This document shows, one piece after another, positions 11,613 through 23,125 of a DNA stretch of 64,000 bases. Positions within the stretch are counted from its first letter, which is position 1. The number at the start of each line of letters is the position of its first letter. The stretch is from Amaranthus tricolor (Eukaryota > Streptophyta > Magnoliopsida > Caryophyllales > Amaranthaceae), in assembly GCF_026212465.1 (NCBI RefSeq), contig NC_080051.1, positions 18,300,459 through 18,364,458 of the forward strand. Direction: 5' to 3'. The notes beneath the pieces were generated by a model, which saw only the letters and a program-made list of their open reading frames with translations, was not told the DNA's origin and did no database searches. The position numbers and the translations under genes are program-made.

Positions 11613-13908
11613 ATGGCTAACGAAAGCGACTATGAGTCGGATGCGGTACGTAAAATTGTCGTTGGAAAATTAAAAAAAAAAAAAAGGCGCACAAATCTGG
11701 GCGGCTGAACCATGGTTCAGGCGCACAGATCTGTGCGCCTGTGAATTTTTTTTTTTTTCCGTATTAATTTTTTTTAAATTATTATTATTATTATTGTTAG
11801 TACTATTTTTTATTTTCCGTATTAATTTTTTTTATTTTCCGTATAAATTTTTATTTTTGATAAATTTAAATTTTTAAGATTTTTTTATTTACGTAATGTT
11901 TTTAATTTGTTGTTGTTGTTGTTGTCATTATTATTATTATTATTATTGTAGTCATTAATGTATTTAATTTATATTATTTATATTTCAAATTTGCAAGAGT
12001 TTGAAAACTTTGGAGACAACGTAGACTACTCCGGTAGCTTTGTTACGGATAGGGAATTTATCTCCTTAGATGAGTTACATAGTTGGGCCGATGCGATAGC
12101 AATAACAATCGGTTTTCAATTTACACGTGCTTCTTATAAAAAGAAAGAAGGGCGTTCTAGAGTTAGTGTCTATTTAAGATGTCACCGCTATGGTAATATT
12201 AGGGGTGATGTACATAATCTAGATAATATTGCCCGACCTGGTTCTAAAAGTAGAAGTTGCGGGTGTAAATTTATGATTGTAGGAAGTAGTCGTAAACCAC
12301 CAGAAAGACCTTGGACAGTAAGGGTGTGTCCTGGTGAAAAGGGAAAACATAACCACCCGTTCTTGGTGTACAGAGATGGTCATGTAAGGGCAAATAGGAT
12401 TAATGTAGACATTCGGGAGCACATACGACAGCTTAGTGCAACCGGAATGCAACCGGCCTTTATTATGAATTCTATTAGAGATAATTTTCCTGGTTTTTAT
12501 GCTAGTATGAATCAGATATATAATATTAGACAATCAATAAGGAGAGAAGAGATGCAGGGTAGGACTCCCCTTCAACACTGTCTTCATATGGCCACAGAAC
12601 TTAATTATGTGGTCTGGACAGACTTGGATAACGAAGGGCAATTGAGCAGACTATTAATTGCAAATCCTACCTCTATCCAAATGATATGTACGTGGCCGTA
12701 TGTTGTGCTGATAGATACAACGTACAAAACGAACAAACAAAAGTGGCCACTATGTGAAGTGATCGGAATGACGCCAACCAATCACAATTTCTTAGTTGCG
12801 TTTTGTTTGATGCGAGATGAGGCGGCTGTGTCGTATTCGTGGGTGCTGCAGGGATTGAGAGATATTTTCGGCACTGCTCAGACTCCTAGCGTCATTGTAA
12901 CCGAAGGTTTATCTGCAGCTATTCATGACGTCTTCCCAGGTAAAAAGGCTTTGCTGATTCATTATTGTGGTTATATCTAATGATAATGTCTTAATTACGT
13001 TCAATGTTTTGTTTAATGTAGATGTGCGGCATTTGTTATGCATCTGGCATATTGGCAACGACGTTGAGAACATGGTGGACAAGTTGTGTGGCGACAAGAA
13101 AAATCAACAAGGGCAGGTATTCAGGAAAAGTAGATGGAACCCCTTGGTTGAAAGTTCTACGATCGAGGAATATGAAGATAAATGGCAAGTGATCGTCAGT
13201 ACGTGGTCGCTTAGGAACAAAAAGGTCGTTCGGTATTTGACTGGAACATGGATTCCACTGAGAGATAAATTTGTCCGTGCGTGGACGAATGATTGTTTAC
13301 ACTTGGGTAACCGGACTACCAGCAGAGTTGAAAGCCAACACTCGTCTTTTAAGTATTACCTTGGTAGCGGTAATAGCTCATTCGATACCCTTTTCAAAAG
13401 GGCGCACGCACAGATTACAAATCAGCAAGCTACAATCCGACAAGCGCTACAGGATTCCATGTCTTCTGTACAAAGATCGATGCGACAGCATTACTTTAGA
13501 CCTCTATATCGCCACGTATCTCTCTATGCCTTGGAGCAGCTCCAGCTTGAGTATAACCGCATGTTAGAACTCGGTGATTTTGTGTTTAACAAATGTGGTT
13601 GTGTACTTCAACAAACCCATGGATTGCCGTGTGCATGTTATTTACATATGTCCATCGGATCACATGGTGCTTTGTATTTGGATGACATTCATGAATTCTG
13701 GAGTACTTTGAGGTACACCGAGGTAGGAGACGAAACCGATGAAGGAGTACGATACCCGAACGCCAATGACAAAGAGTACTTTCAATCTCTGGTCGATGAA
13801 GTCCTCAAATTTGATCCCGCTGTTGTTCGCCGAATGTCTCAGTTACTTGAATATGAAGGTATATTTCTAACGCATGTCGTTGACGGGGGTTCAAATCCGC
13901 AACCTTAG
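11613..13908 (+). CDS. MULE transposase, FAR1/MURA-like
   Basis: The frame joins cleanly from exons 11613-11645, 12000-12939 and 13022-13908 (619 codons), with GT-AG junctions and matching phases. The N-terminal part (residues about 35-130) has the FAR1/WRKY-GCM-like layout: LRCHRYGNIRG, SCGCKFMI and KGKHNHPF. The MULE DDE core follows: VLIDTTYKTNKQKWPL gives the first Asp and TTSRVESQHSSFKYYL the Glu. The position normally held by the second Asp reads VIVTEGLSAAI, so Asp is replaced by Glu or absent, and catalysis is doubtful. A SWIM-like zinc motif follows (CGCVLQQTHGLPCAC). The product would bind terminal repeats and cut DNA in the nucleus. The first, 11-codon exon is less certain than the others. 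Its 3' end overlaps the opposing PMD gene by about 100 bp. Confidence 0.85.
11685..11738. repeat. Left subterminal palindrome of MULE-A
   Basis: GGCGCACAAATCTGGGCGGC, GAACCATGGTTC and GGCGCACAGATCTGTGCGCC follow one another, each an inverted repeat in itself. The same GGCGC..AGATCT..GCGCC units appear at 16179-16624 near the other end. It lies in the first intron of the transposase. Confidence 0.85.
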
Positions 13909-15821
13909 CAGGTAGTCTTGCCAGTGGACCGAATCGACTGGGCCATTCATTCAGGAACTGAAAACACAAAAGGATAATGTCCGTTATTAATTCATTAAAA
14001 AAAATCTGAAAAAAAATGATAATAAAACTCACGTATTCAGATCTGCTCTGAGAAGGACCAGGATCGGAAGTAGGCCCTTCATCCGGGGCTATGTACGGGT
14101 GTGAGCACACTTTGAACCAATCAACGTAATTAGGTTCAACCTCAAAAGGAACAGAAGCCCGACGAAGTCCCTGCTCAACAAGGCGGGCACTATAGGGGAA
14201 CCTACTCCATGCCTCCAAATATACAGCAGAAGAAGGAAAGGTCACGTAGTAGGTACCGTGTGCCGGTCGGACAGCCTTGGCTGGGCTAATAGGAGCGGGA
14301 GGAATAGCCTGCACGAACCCAATCTGTCGCAATGTCCGCTCCGGCAAATACACCTCCACAACATCAAAGCACGTGATACCCCCGATTACGGTGGTGCGTG
14401 GGTGATCATTCAGCAACGCACCAGCAGCAGAATTGTAGGGAGTCCATTCAACCTGCATACAAGCGAAGTTCACAAAAAAATACTATAAATTGAAAACAAC
14501 GTGCATGACAAAATGTAATGTACAATACCTGAGTCTCCGTCATTGAATCAAGAACCTTGCGGCAGTCCCTCAACCTGTCCAGCTCACGACATGGTTTTTT
14601 CGGTGTCCACATCTCCGCCCTAGTCATGTTTGGCACATCTTCTCGGCGAGCATGAGGGCGGAAAGCGGGAAAGTACTCATAGATCCATGTCTGGAGCAAT
14701 GTGAGGCATCCAGCAATGGTCTTGCAACCAGCCCTAGATGCCATTCCGAGCTGCCTGTACAAGAACGGCAAGGTCACCGCACCCCAGGCCACGTCCTGCT
14801 GATCGTCGTTCACGACAAGTATCGGGTGAGGTCGCATGCCAATTCTGGAATTATCCGCCAACAAGGTAGAGCCGATGACAGCCATGTAGTACGCTGTCTT
14901 CTGGGTATCCATGGCCTGCGACCTATGACACAGCCGCATCAATTCAGCAACGGTTATGCATCTGCCGGTGAATGAACCTTTACGCCGAAGCTCAGACAGA
15001 GGCTCCCCGAACAGATTGGTGATACCAACCTCCCACTCCGCCTTCGAAGGCTCAACCGGCAGAGAACCTTCAATAGAAATACCCAATATGCGTTGCACGT
15101 CGTGCAACATAATCGTCATCTCTCCCCAGGGAATGTGGAAGGTGTTCGTATCCGGCTGCCACCTCTCGACGAACGCAGATATCAAAGCACAATCGATGTG
15201 CTGGTGCATAATGACCGGTAGTCGGCCGAGGGAAGTGGCAGGTAGAACATCGTTTAGCGCATCGGACATATCCTTCAGTCCGATGATGGACTCCACCGGT
15301 CTCTTCCTAATACGGCATTCTAGAATCGGAGGCGTACGCTCGGAGCCGTCATAAATAAGTTTAGCTATGTGCTCGCCATAGCTAGGGATCAGTCGCGTAT
15401 CTGTCGGCCCACCGGGCTGGGGTGATGTCACTAACCAGTCCATGTTAGTGGACTGTGAGGGCTGATTATCGACAAAACTACGTCCTGCGCGCTCAGATGC
15501 GGCAGAAGAACTCGGGCCGCCCCGGGCAAATCTGCCGTCGGGGCCGCGAACAACAGCCCAGTCCACTTGGCGACACTCAGTACCTTGGAACTGAACATCA
15601 TCAGCATCATTATCATCATCACTATAAACCCCCCAACTACTCTGGAGGCTGTCAGCCTGGTCATCAATAGGAGTACGCACTTGGTTCAGCGTACTCGACC
15701 TTTGGGCCTCACTGTGTTTGACAGCCTCTTCATGCCTAGCCCTCCTAGCAGAACCCGTCACCCCCCTCTCATGCGGGTCCCCTCTAAGTAAAGTAGGCCT
15801 TGAACTATTACCTCTCAACAA
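13805..15821 (-). CDS. Plant mobile domain (PMD) protein of MULE-A
   Basis: Three exons are supported: 15821-14529, 14452-14033 and 13957-13805. The first carries the PMD signature (ISAFVERWQPDTNTFHIPWG, then EMTIMLHDVQRILGI and later VAWGAVTLPFLYRQLGMAS), as in MAIN/MAIL-type and 'phosphatase 7 long form'-type proteins. PMD proteins are aspartic-protease-fold-unrelated, plant-specific and often transposon-borne; host versions affect silencing and genome stability. The N-terminal 130 residues are Ser/Asp/Gly-rich and disordered-looking. No ATG opens this frame. The nearest, at about 15863 on the minus strand, reaches it only across a one-base frame change in an A/T run near 15835-15845. The start is therefore unresolved and the gene may be lightly damaged. 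The last exon lies antisense to the transposase 3' end. Confidence 0.75.
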
Positions 15822-16178
15822 TTGCCTAAAAAAACTTTTCCTTTTCCTTGATTACCAGCCATTTTCTACAATTTTTACAGTTTTATTCAATGATAAATAA
15901 TAATTTAACAACAAAAAAATTAACATACAAATTTACACTAATAATTTATAAAACAACACATGAACATATTTATAATAATAAAAAAAATAACAATCACATT
16001 AATAATAACGTAATTAATTATAATAACATTAACATATATTTAATAAAAAAAAATACAATCACAATAATAATAAAAATAAAATTAATAATAATAACATTAA
16101 CAACAATAATAACATACTTCAAAATTTAAATTAATTATTCCTAAATATAACGAAAAAAAAAAATTAAAAAATTAAAAA

Positions 16179-16624
16179 GGGAGGCGCCCAGATCTGGGCG
16201 CCTCCCTTTCAATTTTTTTTTTCTTTTGCATTCAAAACAATATATAAAATTTACTAAAAAATATAAAAATTACACATTACAACATACAAATTTACAATAA
16301 TAATTCAAAATTTATATTAATTAATCCTAAATACACGAAAAAAAAAAAATTCAAAACGAGGCGCCTAGATCTGAGCGGCTGAACCCCGGTTCAGGCGCCT
16401 AATTTTGAGCGCCTTAACCGGGGTCCAGCCGCCCAGATCTGTGCGCCTCCTTTTCATTTTTTTTTTCTTTTGCATTCAAAACAATATATAAAATTTACTA
16501 AAAAATATAAAAATTACACATTACAACATACAAATTTACAATAATAATTCAAAATTTATATTAATTAATCCTAAATACACGAAAAAAAAAAATTCAAAAT
16601 GAGGCGCCCAGATCTGGGCGCCTC
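16179..16624. repeat. Right subterminal palindrome array of MULE-A
   Basis: Three palindromes are separated by two copies of an AT-rich unit of about 135 bp (16221-16357 and 16465-16599). Palindrome 1 (16179-16206) is a perfect 28-mer centred on AGATCT. Palindrome 2 (16358-16449) is a 92-bp inverted repeat containing GAACCCCGGTTC. Palindrome 3 (16601-16624) is a perfect 24-mer, GAGGCGCCCAGATCTGGGCG plus CCTC. The GC-rich palindromes stand out sharply from the surrounding AT-rich DNA and match the array near the left end. Confidence 0.92.
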
Positions 16625-16777
16625 GTTTTGAAATTTTTTTTTTCTTTTGCAACTAATTAAATTAAAAATAACTTACCTCGATTAATAATTTGGGGATTGT
16701 ACTTAATTTTTGCTCCGAGATTTAGCTTTAGTGAGTTGTATTTAGTTGTAATGAGAATAATTTTAGGTAGAGTGTGG

Positions 16778-16785
16778 TATATATA
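16778..16785 (-). promoter_or_regulatory. Candidate TATA box for the MULE-A PMD gene
   Basis: TATATATA on the minus strand, about 115 bp inside the right terminus, mirrors the TATA-like site at the left end. The leader between it and the PMD frame contains the palindrome array. Confidence 0.35.
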
Positions 16786-16908
16786 GGAATTTCACCCTTA
16801 ATGGCAATGTTGTTAATTTTTTATAAAGTAAGGGTAAAATGGTAATTACTCAGGGGGGTGGCGATAAAATGAAAAGAGTGGCGGAATATAAGGATTGGGT
16901 TTTTTATA

Positions 16909-17794
16909 GCTACTACTCCTATTTTCAATGGAAAACAGGGAGAACAAAGGATTGATGTTCCCACTTCTATTAAATATGCTCCATATACAATTGATGAACA
17001 AATAAAAAAAATTAGTACAAATAGGATTGTATGGATGAAAATAAATGAAATGTATGGATTAAATTAAAAAATAAAATAAATTTATAGAAATTAAAAGTAT
17101 AAATATATAAGAAGGAGTATGGTATAACCTAGTACAACAACTATGTGTTTGGCTCTTTGTCTTAGCCTATGCTTTCGTGTCGTAGGTTCCAACTTGTTTT
17201 ATGCATGCATTTGAGAATGTAAATGCAATAGCCTTATTGAGCAAGCAAGATTTCAAAATGAAAATGTGAAGAATTTAATCTACATTTTTTGCATTGCCTT
17301 TATGAAAATATATATGAAGAAAATAATTAACTGCGCAGATTTTTAATGACTAAATTTCTTACAGTTTTTTTTATCCTTTACCTTTCTAATATAAAAATCG
17401 TAATTAAACAAATAAAGATAAATCTAAACAACAAATTATACATGTAATGAACATTACTTTCCCAAAAACAATCACTCAATATTAGTTCTAAAATTATTGG
17501 GCTTATTTAACTCAACACAAATATTACATCATCAAAATAGGCAATTTTTTTAAAAAGTAAATATTTTATTAATAAAAGAACATATGAATAATAAATCCAA
17601 CTGTCGACATAAAAAATCCGTACAAAAAAAGTCATAGGAAGAGAGAATTATAGTTCCATCATATGTCAAAAGAGTCATATACCAACAGTTCATAAGAACA
17701 ATCTATCCTGCTATGATCAAGAGTATAAATCATAAAAAACCTAAACAAAATAAGCAATTATTACTTATTATTATTATTATTATCATCATCATCA

Positions 17795-17864
<70 letters not shown>

Positions 17865-18868
17865 ATTAAAACCGCGACATTTTGGCTTGAGTTTTATTTA
17901 AAATTTTATAAACGAACACTCTTCCAATAAAGCAAAATTTGTCACCCCAAAATCCTTTTGTCTTTGTTCAACCATTCAAATAAATTTTGCTCGACAACTT
18001 GGGTTCATATGATATAACCCAAATTGTATTTGCTTAAGTTATGTTACGACCTTTGTTATGTTGCATATATTAACTTAATAGATTTAATTTTAGTAAAAAT
18101 ATAGTCACTTCAAAAAAGATGTGGAAATGTTTGATAAAAGTTAATAATGCAAAAAAGTAAAAATCATATTTATATGTAAAAATAAGTATATTGTTATAAA
18201 ATAATTTTAACTTAACAAAATAAATTTAATATTCCAATTCAATAAAATTAAATAGTTTCTAGCTTCTTAATTGAATGATAAAGGTAATATTTTTTAAAGA
18301 AAAGAGTTAGATAAATATTAAAATTTAACAGAGAAACAGTAAATCACCATTACTAAAAACGGCTTATTACTGATCAACTAAATAAATTTTGATTTTTTTA
18401 TAGTATGAATAGTTATTATAAAGTACGATCATTTCCCTTTTGAGTATACTTTTATCCCGATTCTAAGTGATAGTAGGCTGGTTAACATGAGGGATAGCGG
18501 GTATATCCATGAATGGTGACGGTCCTGACGGAACACGCAAGTATCAATTTAATCATGGGCCTTGAACAAATTTGTGAATAGAAAAAACTGTAATGAGCTA
18601 TTACCTTTAAAAATAGTGCGAATTACTAAATTAATTTAAATTTGAATCTAATTCAAAATAAGTGGATTTGAATTGAGCTTTTTTTTTCAATTAATTAAAT
18701 AGGTCAATCTGACCTAATTAGTTTATTAAATGAGTTAGATTAAGATTAAAATTTTAAATTTAGAATAAATCTATATAACACATTTAACTATGAGTTATTT
18801 TTGAATAAAATCAATTATTATAACTATAACTTAATTCATTTAACATATTATATTTTTCATAGCAAATA
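16909..18868. other. Intergenic, no gene seen
   Basis: AT-rich spacer between MULE-A and MULE-B. Near 17040-17125 is a piece ending AAGGAGTATGG that resembles one end of a Stowaway-type MITE. The ATT microsatellite at 17763-17863 lies here. No coding frame beyond the microsatellite artefact is present. Confidence 0.45.
17763..17863. repeat. (ATT)n/(ATC)n microsatellite
   Basis: About 100 bp of trinucleotide repeat, with an ATC block inside the ATT tract. The poly-isoleucine frame across it is an artefact. Confidence 0.95.
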
Positions 18869-19320
18869 TAAAATTAAGGAAAATTTTGCAAAGAAACACC
18901 TTATAAAACCAGTTTTTTGTAAAAAAACACCTTTTAAATTTTTTTTTTTTGTAAAAAAACACCTTTTAAGAGACTTTTTATTAAAAAAAACACCTTAAAT
19001 AAGTTTTCAGTGACTTTTGTCAACTTTCAGTCGTTGACTATGCCATTTGAGCTCCAAATACGTGCGCGTGATTGCAAACTCTTCTTAATCCACGCTGCTT
19101 CCATTTCAACTTCAATAAATATTCCATTTACACCCTCAATTCCCATTTCAAATCACTCATAACTTTCATCACCTCTTCTCTTTCTCTCTCTGTGCTTCTG
19201 AAGTTCAATTTTTAGGGTTTTCTAAAATTCTGAAGGTATGTGCGTTGTTGTAGAAGTTTTCTCCATTTTTTTTTTGAAAATTTGATGCTTTGATGTTCTG
19301 TTTTTTTTGTTTGGTGTAGT

Positions 19321-19614
19321 ATGTCTTCTTCTAATGGTTCTTCTTGTGCCATTGGGAACTCACAGCCTACTAGATGCTACTGTGGGATGCAAATTGCAAT
19401 GATGAGGTCTTGGACCCCCAAAAATCCTGGTCATAGGTTCATGGCTTGTAAATTATATGACATTGAAAGTGGAAGAAGGGGTTGCTCGTTCTTCAAGTGG
19501 ATTGATGCTGATCAAGTAGAGTGGGAAAGGGTTACTATTAATGAGTTGGTGGAGGCGAAGAAGGAACTGAGGAATGAAGTGAATGCGCTGAGGAGTCGGT
19601 TGAGTAGGTCGTAG
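19321..19614 (+). CDS. GRF-type zinc-finger protein of MULE-B, truncated by a stop
   Basis: 97 codons. The GRF zinc finger spans residues about 19-62: RCYCGMQIAMMRSWT, NPGHRFMAC and GCSFFKWID give the CxC...C...C ligands and the Gly-Arg-Phe-like core. A charged coiled-coil-like stretch (VEAKKELRNEVNALRSRL) follows. The frame then meets TAG at 19612-19614. Beyond it the same frame stays open to 19803 and ends in a hydrophobic stretch (FLDFLVVLFLGTLF), matching the layout of the intact MULE-E homologue (GRF, coiled coil, C-terminal membrane segment). A nonsense mutation is therefore likely. The leader has a probable intron ending TTTGGTGTAG just before the ATG. GRF fingers bind nucleic acid in known proteins; the role in a transposon is not established here. 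Confidence 0.8.
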   Translation: MSSSNGSSCAIGNSQPTRCYCGMQIAMMRSWTPKNPGHRFMACKLYDIESGRRGCSFFKWIDADQVEWERVTINELVEAKKELRNEVNALRSRLSRS

Positions 19615-19740
19615 TATGAGAAATCATGTCTTGTTGCTGAGTTCGGATCAGAGGTTGCGAAGGCTGCTGTAAAGGTTGCTGGTGATGGATTTGACGGTGG
19701 GCATGTTGGGAGCTTGAAGCTGGCCAAAAAGTGCAGCAAA

Positions 19741-19883
19741 GCTCAATTTTTGGATTTTTTGGTTGTTTTATTTTTAGGAACTCTATTTAAGATTATGGAC
19801 TAGTTTGGTTGGCTCAATTTTTTGGCTTTTTTGATTGTTTTATTTTTAGGAACTCTATTTAAGATTATGGACTAGTTTGGTTG
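19741..19883. repeat. Tandem duplication of about 71 bp
   Basis: Two adjacent copies (19741-19811 and 19812-19883) of a unit containing TTTTATTTTTAGGAACTCTA and TTAAGATTATGGACTAG. The first copy covers the likely original stop and hydrophobic tail codons of the GRF gene; the second is its 3' duplicate. Confidence 0.9.
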
Positions 19884-20071
19884 GTTGTTTTTGTGTTTGC
19901 CTCCATTTCATAATGTACAGTTGAATTATTGAACCAAATTTCATAATGCATATCATCCATAACATGAAACTACATAAGGTTCATTAGCTATTACATTCAG
20001 AGATACTAAAGTCATTGACAAACTAATAAACACTAATAATTTTTCACAAACTAACATCAAAGCTATTACAT

Positions 20072-23000
20072 TCATGTGTAAGATGTTTGAGATGCTTCTA
20101 GTGGTTGTGAGGAGTTGGTGTTGACCTCTTCTTGACATTGGCTCATACCTTCCCTTTTCTTTTGTATTGCTTGTTTTGGAACACCATCAGCCATTAGCCT
20201 TCCTCTTTTTGCTGGAGGTTTAGGGAGTGCAGATGGGTTCTTGCACTTGCTCTTATTGTGGCCTAGACCTCCACAGTTACTGCATGCATTCGGCTTCCTC
20301 TTTCTCAGCACTGGAGGTTCATGTTCAGCTTCCCCTTCACCCTTCTCTTTGATTCTTTTTTTTTGTGATGGTCTGCCAGGGAGCTTTCTAAGACCAGGGG
20401 GGTTAGGTTTGGGATGGTCTGTAGAATCCCATTGCTTCATTCCAGGCATTGGTTGGAAAATAGGTGCATACGCTAAGGCATACATATCCTTACTGTATGC
20501 CTTGTGCACATACAATTCAAGATTGCCCCTGAATGCCATGATGCATTTGAATGCATGACAGCAAAGGATTCCTGTCAGATCCCACCTGAAACAACCATAT
20601 GAATGCTTTTTCAAGTCAACCACCCATCTATCTCCATCATGATCCACCTCAAACAAGTCAATGTCAGAAATTGTCTCAAAGCAATTCTTGGCCATCTCTT
20701 GGGCAGTTTTGAGCACCTTCAAAGCAGCTGGCATGATTGACCCTTGATAATTCCTAACTCCCTCCCTTTTGTTGAAAGCCCTTAATATTGGTTTGTTTCT
20801 GCACTCCCTCAAAACAGAATTAAATGACTCACAACAATTGTTCAACAGCATGGCTGACTTGCTCTTGGGGTTGAAGGCATGCCTACTCCACCTTTGAACA
20901 GGGATGTTGTCCAAATACTTAAAAGCATCAACGAACAACATCTTAATGGCTTGCATGTGGTCTTTAAATTTGTCCTGCATTATTTAAGTAGGATTAATAC
21001 ATTGTTATTGATTAATATATACCAAATCAAGAGTAGAGTTTTTAACATTGCCTTGGTGCCTGCCCTTGCTGCCTGCGAAAACAAAGATTTAAAAGCGGCT
21101 CCTGAAAAATTGAGTTTGAAGTTGGCCCATATATGTCTGCAACAATACCTTACATCTGCATTAGGCACTACTTTGGAGAATGCATCCAAAAGTCCCTGTT
21201 GTATAGCAATTGTGTTAAAATATTGCATAGAAAACATGAAATTGTGTTAAAAAATAGAACAAAACAGGGAAAAATAGAGGAAATTTATTGTACCTTTTGC
21301 CTATCAGACATGAAGGTGAGCTGCTCATTTTCATGGACCCAAGTGATGTGTTCAGTAACACTACCAAGATCTTTGCTCAACAGATCAAGAAACCATGCCC
21401 AACTTTCTTTATTTTCAACTTCTACAACAGCCCATGCTATGGGAAACAGGTTATTATTCCCATCTTTACCAACTGCTACCAAACAAAATCCTGGCCATTG
21501 CCCCTTCAAGTGGCAACCATCAACACCAATTATGTGCCTACAACCTTGTATAAATCCCTCCTTACAAGGCTGCAAACAGATGTACATTCTTTGGAATGTA
21601 GTTGGGGGCCTTTCTATATCACTCACAACAACAAAAGTAGATGAACCTACAAGGTATTTCCTAATTGCAGCGGCATAGTCCCAAACCCTTTGGTATTGCT
21701 CTAATGCACTACCATGAATCATGTGAAGAGCAATGACCTTGGCATAATAGGCCTTGTAATACTTCACACTTACTCCAATGTCCCTAAGAATCAACTTCAT
21801 GAAGTATTTGAGCTTCAAATTGGGGTCATCCCTAAAATGGTCTAAATATCTTTCAGCAAGAAATTCAGATGTAACTTTGGGGTTTGCACTATGAAATCCA
21901 CAACTATGTTCACTGGTCATACTTTTAATCTGCCAAGTTTCCTCCAATTTTAATTTTCTACAATGAATACTAAATAAACACTTCTGCTCATCACATATGC
22001 ATTCTATATTCCTACCATACTTCAAAGGGCACTTGCATCTATGTTTACAATAAACACTAACTCTTCTTCTAGTGTTATACAAGAAATAGTAATCATACAT
22101 GTTCATAATAGCATGGTGCCTAATTGCCTTCCTAAGATCCTCCACAGTTTCAAATCTGATTCCCTTCTTCAACTCCACATTTTTTTTAAAGTCAACCTTA
22201 GGGTTGAAAACTGGTCCCTCATCCACCTTATCCTCATCTGAATCTGCTCCACTGTCTTCGTTCTCTGAGTCTTCATTCAAATCATCATCTTCTCTGACTT
22301 GAACCTGTTCATCCCCAATAGTCAGTTGAGGGAACTTGTGCTGTTGCAGGCCCTTCTCAACCCTACTGTCCAAGTTCTTGGTGACACCCTCTGAAAATAA
22401 ATCCCCACCTACTGGTCTATCTTCATCTGCCGCGATCATCCTCTGGTTCAATCTGGGGTTCTGGTTGTTCAATGCTTAGTTGTTGAACAAAAGCCTTTGT
22501 TTTTCTACTCAAGGCTGCTAGTTTTTCTCCTTTTTTGGACTGAGGGTTTCTATTGTGGTCTAACTCAACTTCTGGGCCAACAAAAGTACTTTGGCAACCT
22601 TCTAATACCTTAGGCCCAGCCCAATCCATATTCTTTCCAGCATCTTCATATTCAAAATTGTCCTGACGTCCATCATCATCATTATCCTCCTCAAATCCAT
22701 CATGATCATTATCCTCCTCACCTCCACCACCAGCAACACAAGATCCCACAACAAATATACTCTGATAATACTCAACAAATACAGTAATGAAATTATTCTC
22801 ATCTTTCGTTGCCAATACATCAACTAAAGGTGTGTTGGGTGTAAATTCAATTAAACCATTCATCAAGCTCCTCCCTTTACACCTATAATATACAGTAAAC
22901 TGAGCATTTTTTCCTCTCAATCACCTTCCTAACTGATTGTACAATACCAAAATAATTAATTTCAGAACAACCCACTATGATATCCAGGCACCCATCATCA

Positions 23001-23125
23001 TACAACCTCGTTTTCTTCTTAATAATAAACCGTTCCTCATGCCAAATTTTTAGGTTGAAAATGGTTTTGATTCCAGTTGAAGGATTAAATAAAGGGTTTT
23101 TTGTCCTCATCTGCACAATTACCAA
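20072..23125 (-). pseudogene. MURA-type transposase of MULE-B, frameshifted
   Basis: Exons on the minus strand: N-terminal pieces 23125-22883 and 22920-22423, main exon to 21294, then 21195 to about 21054 (GC rather than GT donor), then 20974-20072. In order they encode an acidic N-terminus, the Mutator DNA-binding region (KGIRFETVEDLRKAIRHHA, with a Cys cluster), the DDE core (GVDGCHLKGQW, FMSDRQK, NCCESFNSVL), a SWIM-like motif and a zinc knuckle CSNCGGLGHNKSKC. There are two frame changes: one in an A6 run (plus-strand T-run 22907-22912) and one near 22423-22450. A short in-frame deletion follows NKPIL compared with the MULE-E homologue. The SWIM motif has lost its first Cys and a Pro. The protein is probably inactive. 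Confidence 0.85.

Larger units (their letters stand above)
11316..16899. mobile_element. MULE-A: transposase plus plant mobile domain gene
   Basis: A complete Mutator-like element of about 5.6 kb. The flanks are the identical 9-mer TTTTTTATA at 11307-11315 and 16900-16908. The ends are inverted repeats of about 75 bp sharing CGCCAC, TTTTCATTTTATCG and CCACCCC blocks. It carries a transposase gene on the plus strand (11613-13908) and a PMD gene on the minus strand (13805-15821). Each starts near a terminus, and the two converge and overlap in the middle. Nested palindromes sit inside both ends. Transposase and PMD genes are known to occur together in some plant transposons; the exact boundaries here come from the sequence. 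Confidence 0.93.

Noticed and set aside
14652..15354. Long plus-strand open frames opposite the PMD gene
   Set aside because: Shadow frames of the GC-richer PMD coding region; the minus strand carries the recognisable domain and splice sites.
16179..16624. CRISPR-like spaced repeats
   Set aside because: Palindromes separated by near-identical AT-rich tandem units, in a plant nuclear transposon; spacers are not unique.
17713..17901. Poly-isoleucine open frame
   Set aside because: Translation of an (ATT)n microsatellite.
18801..18998. Lys/Phe-rich open frame
   Set aside because: Falls on the terminal inverted repeat of MULE-B; it encodes the repeated ACACCTTTT units, not a protein.
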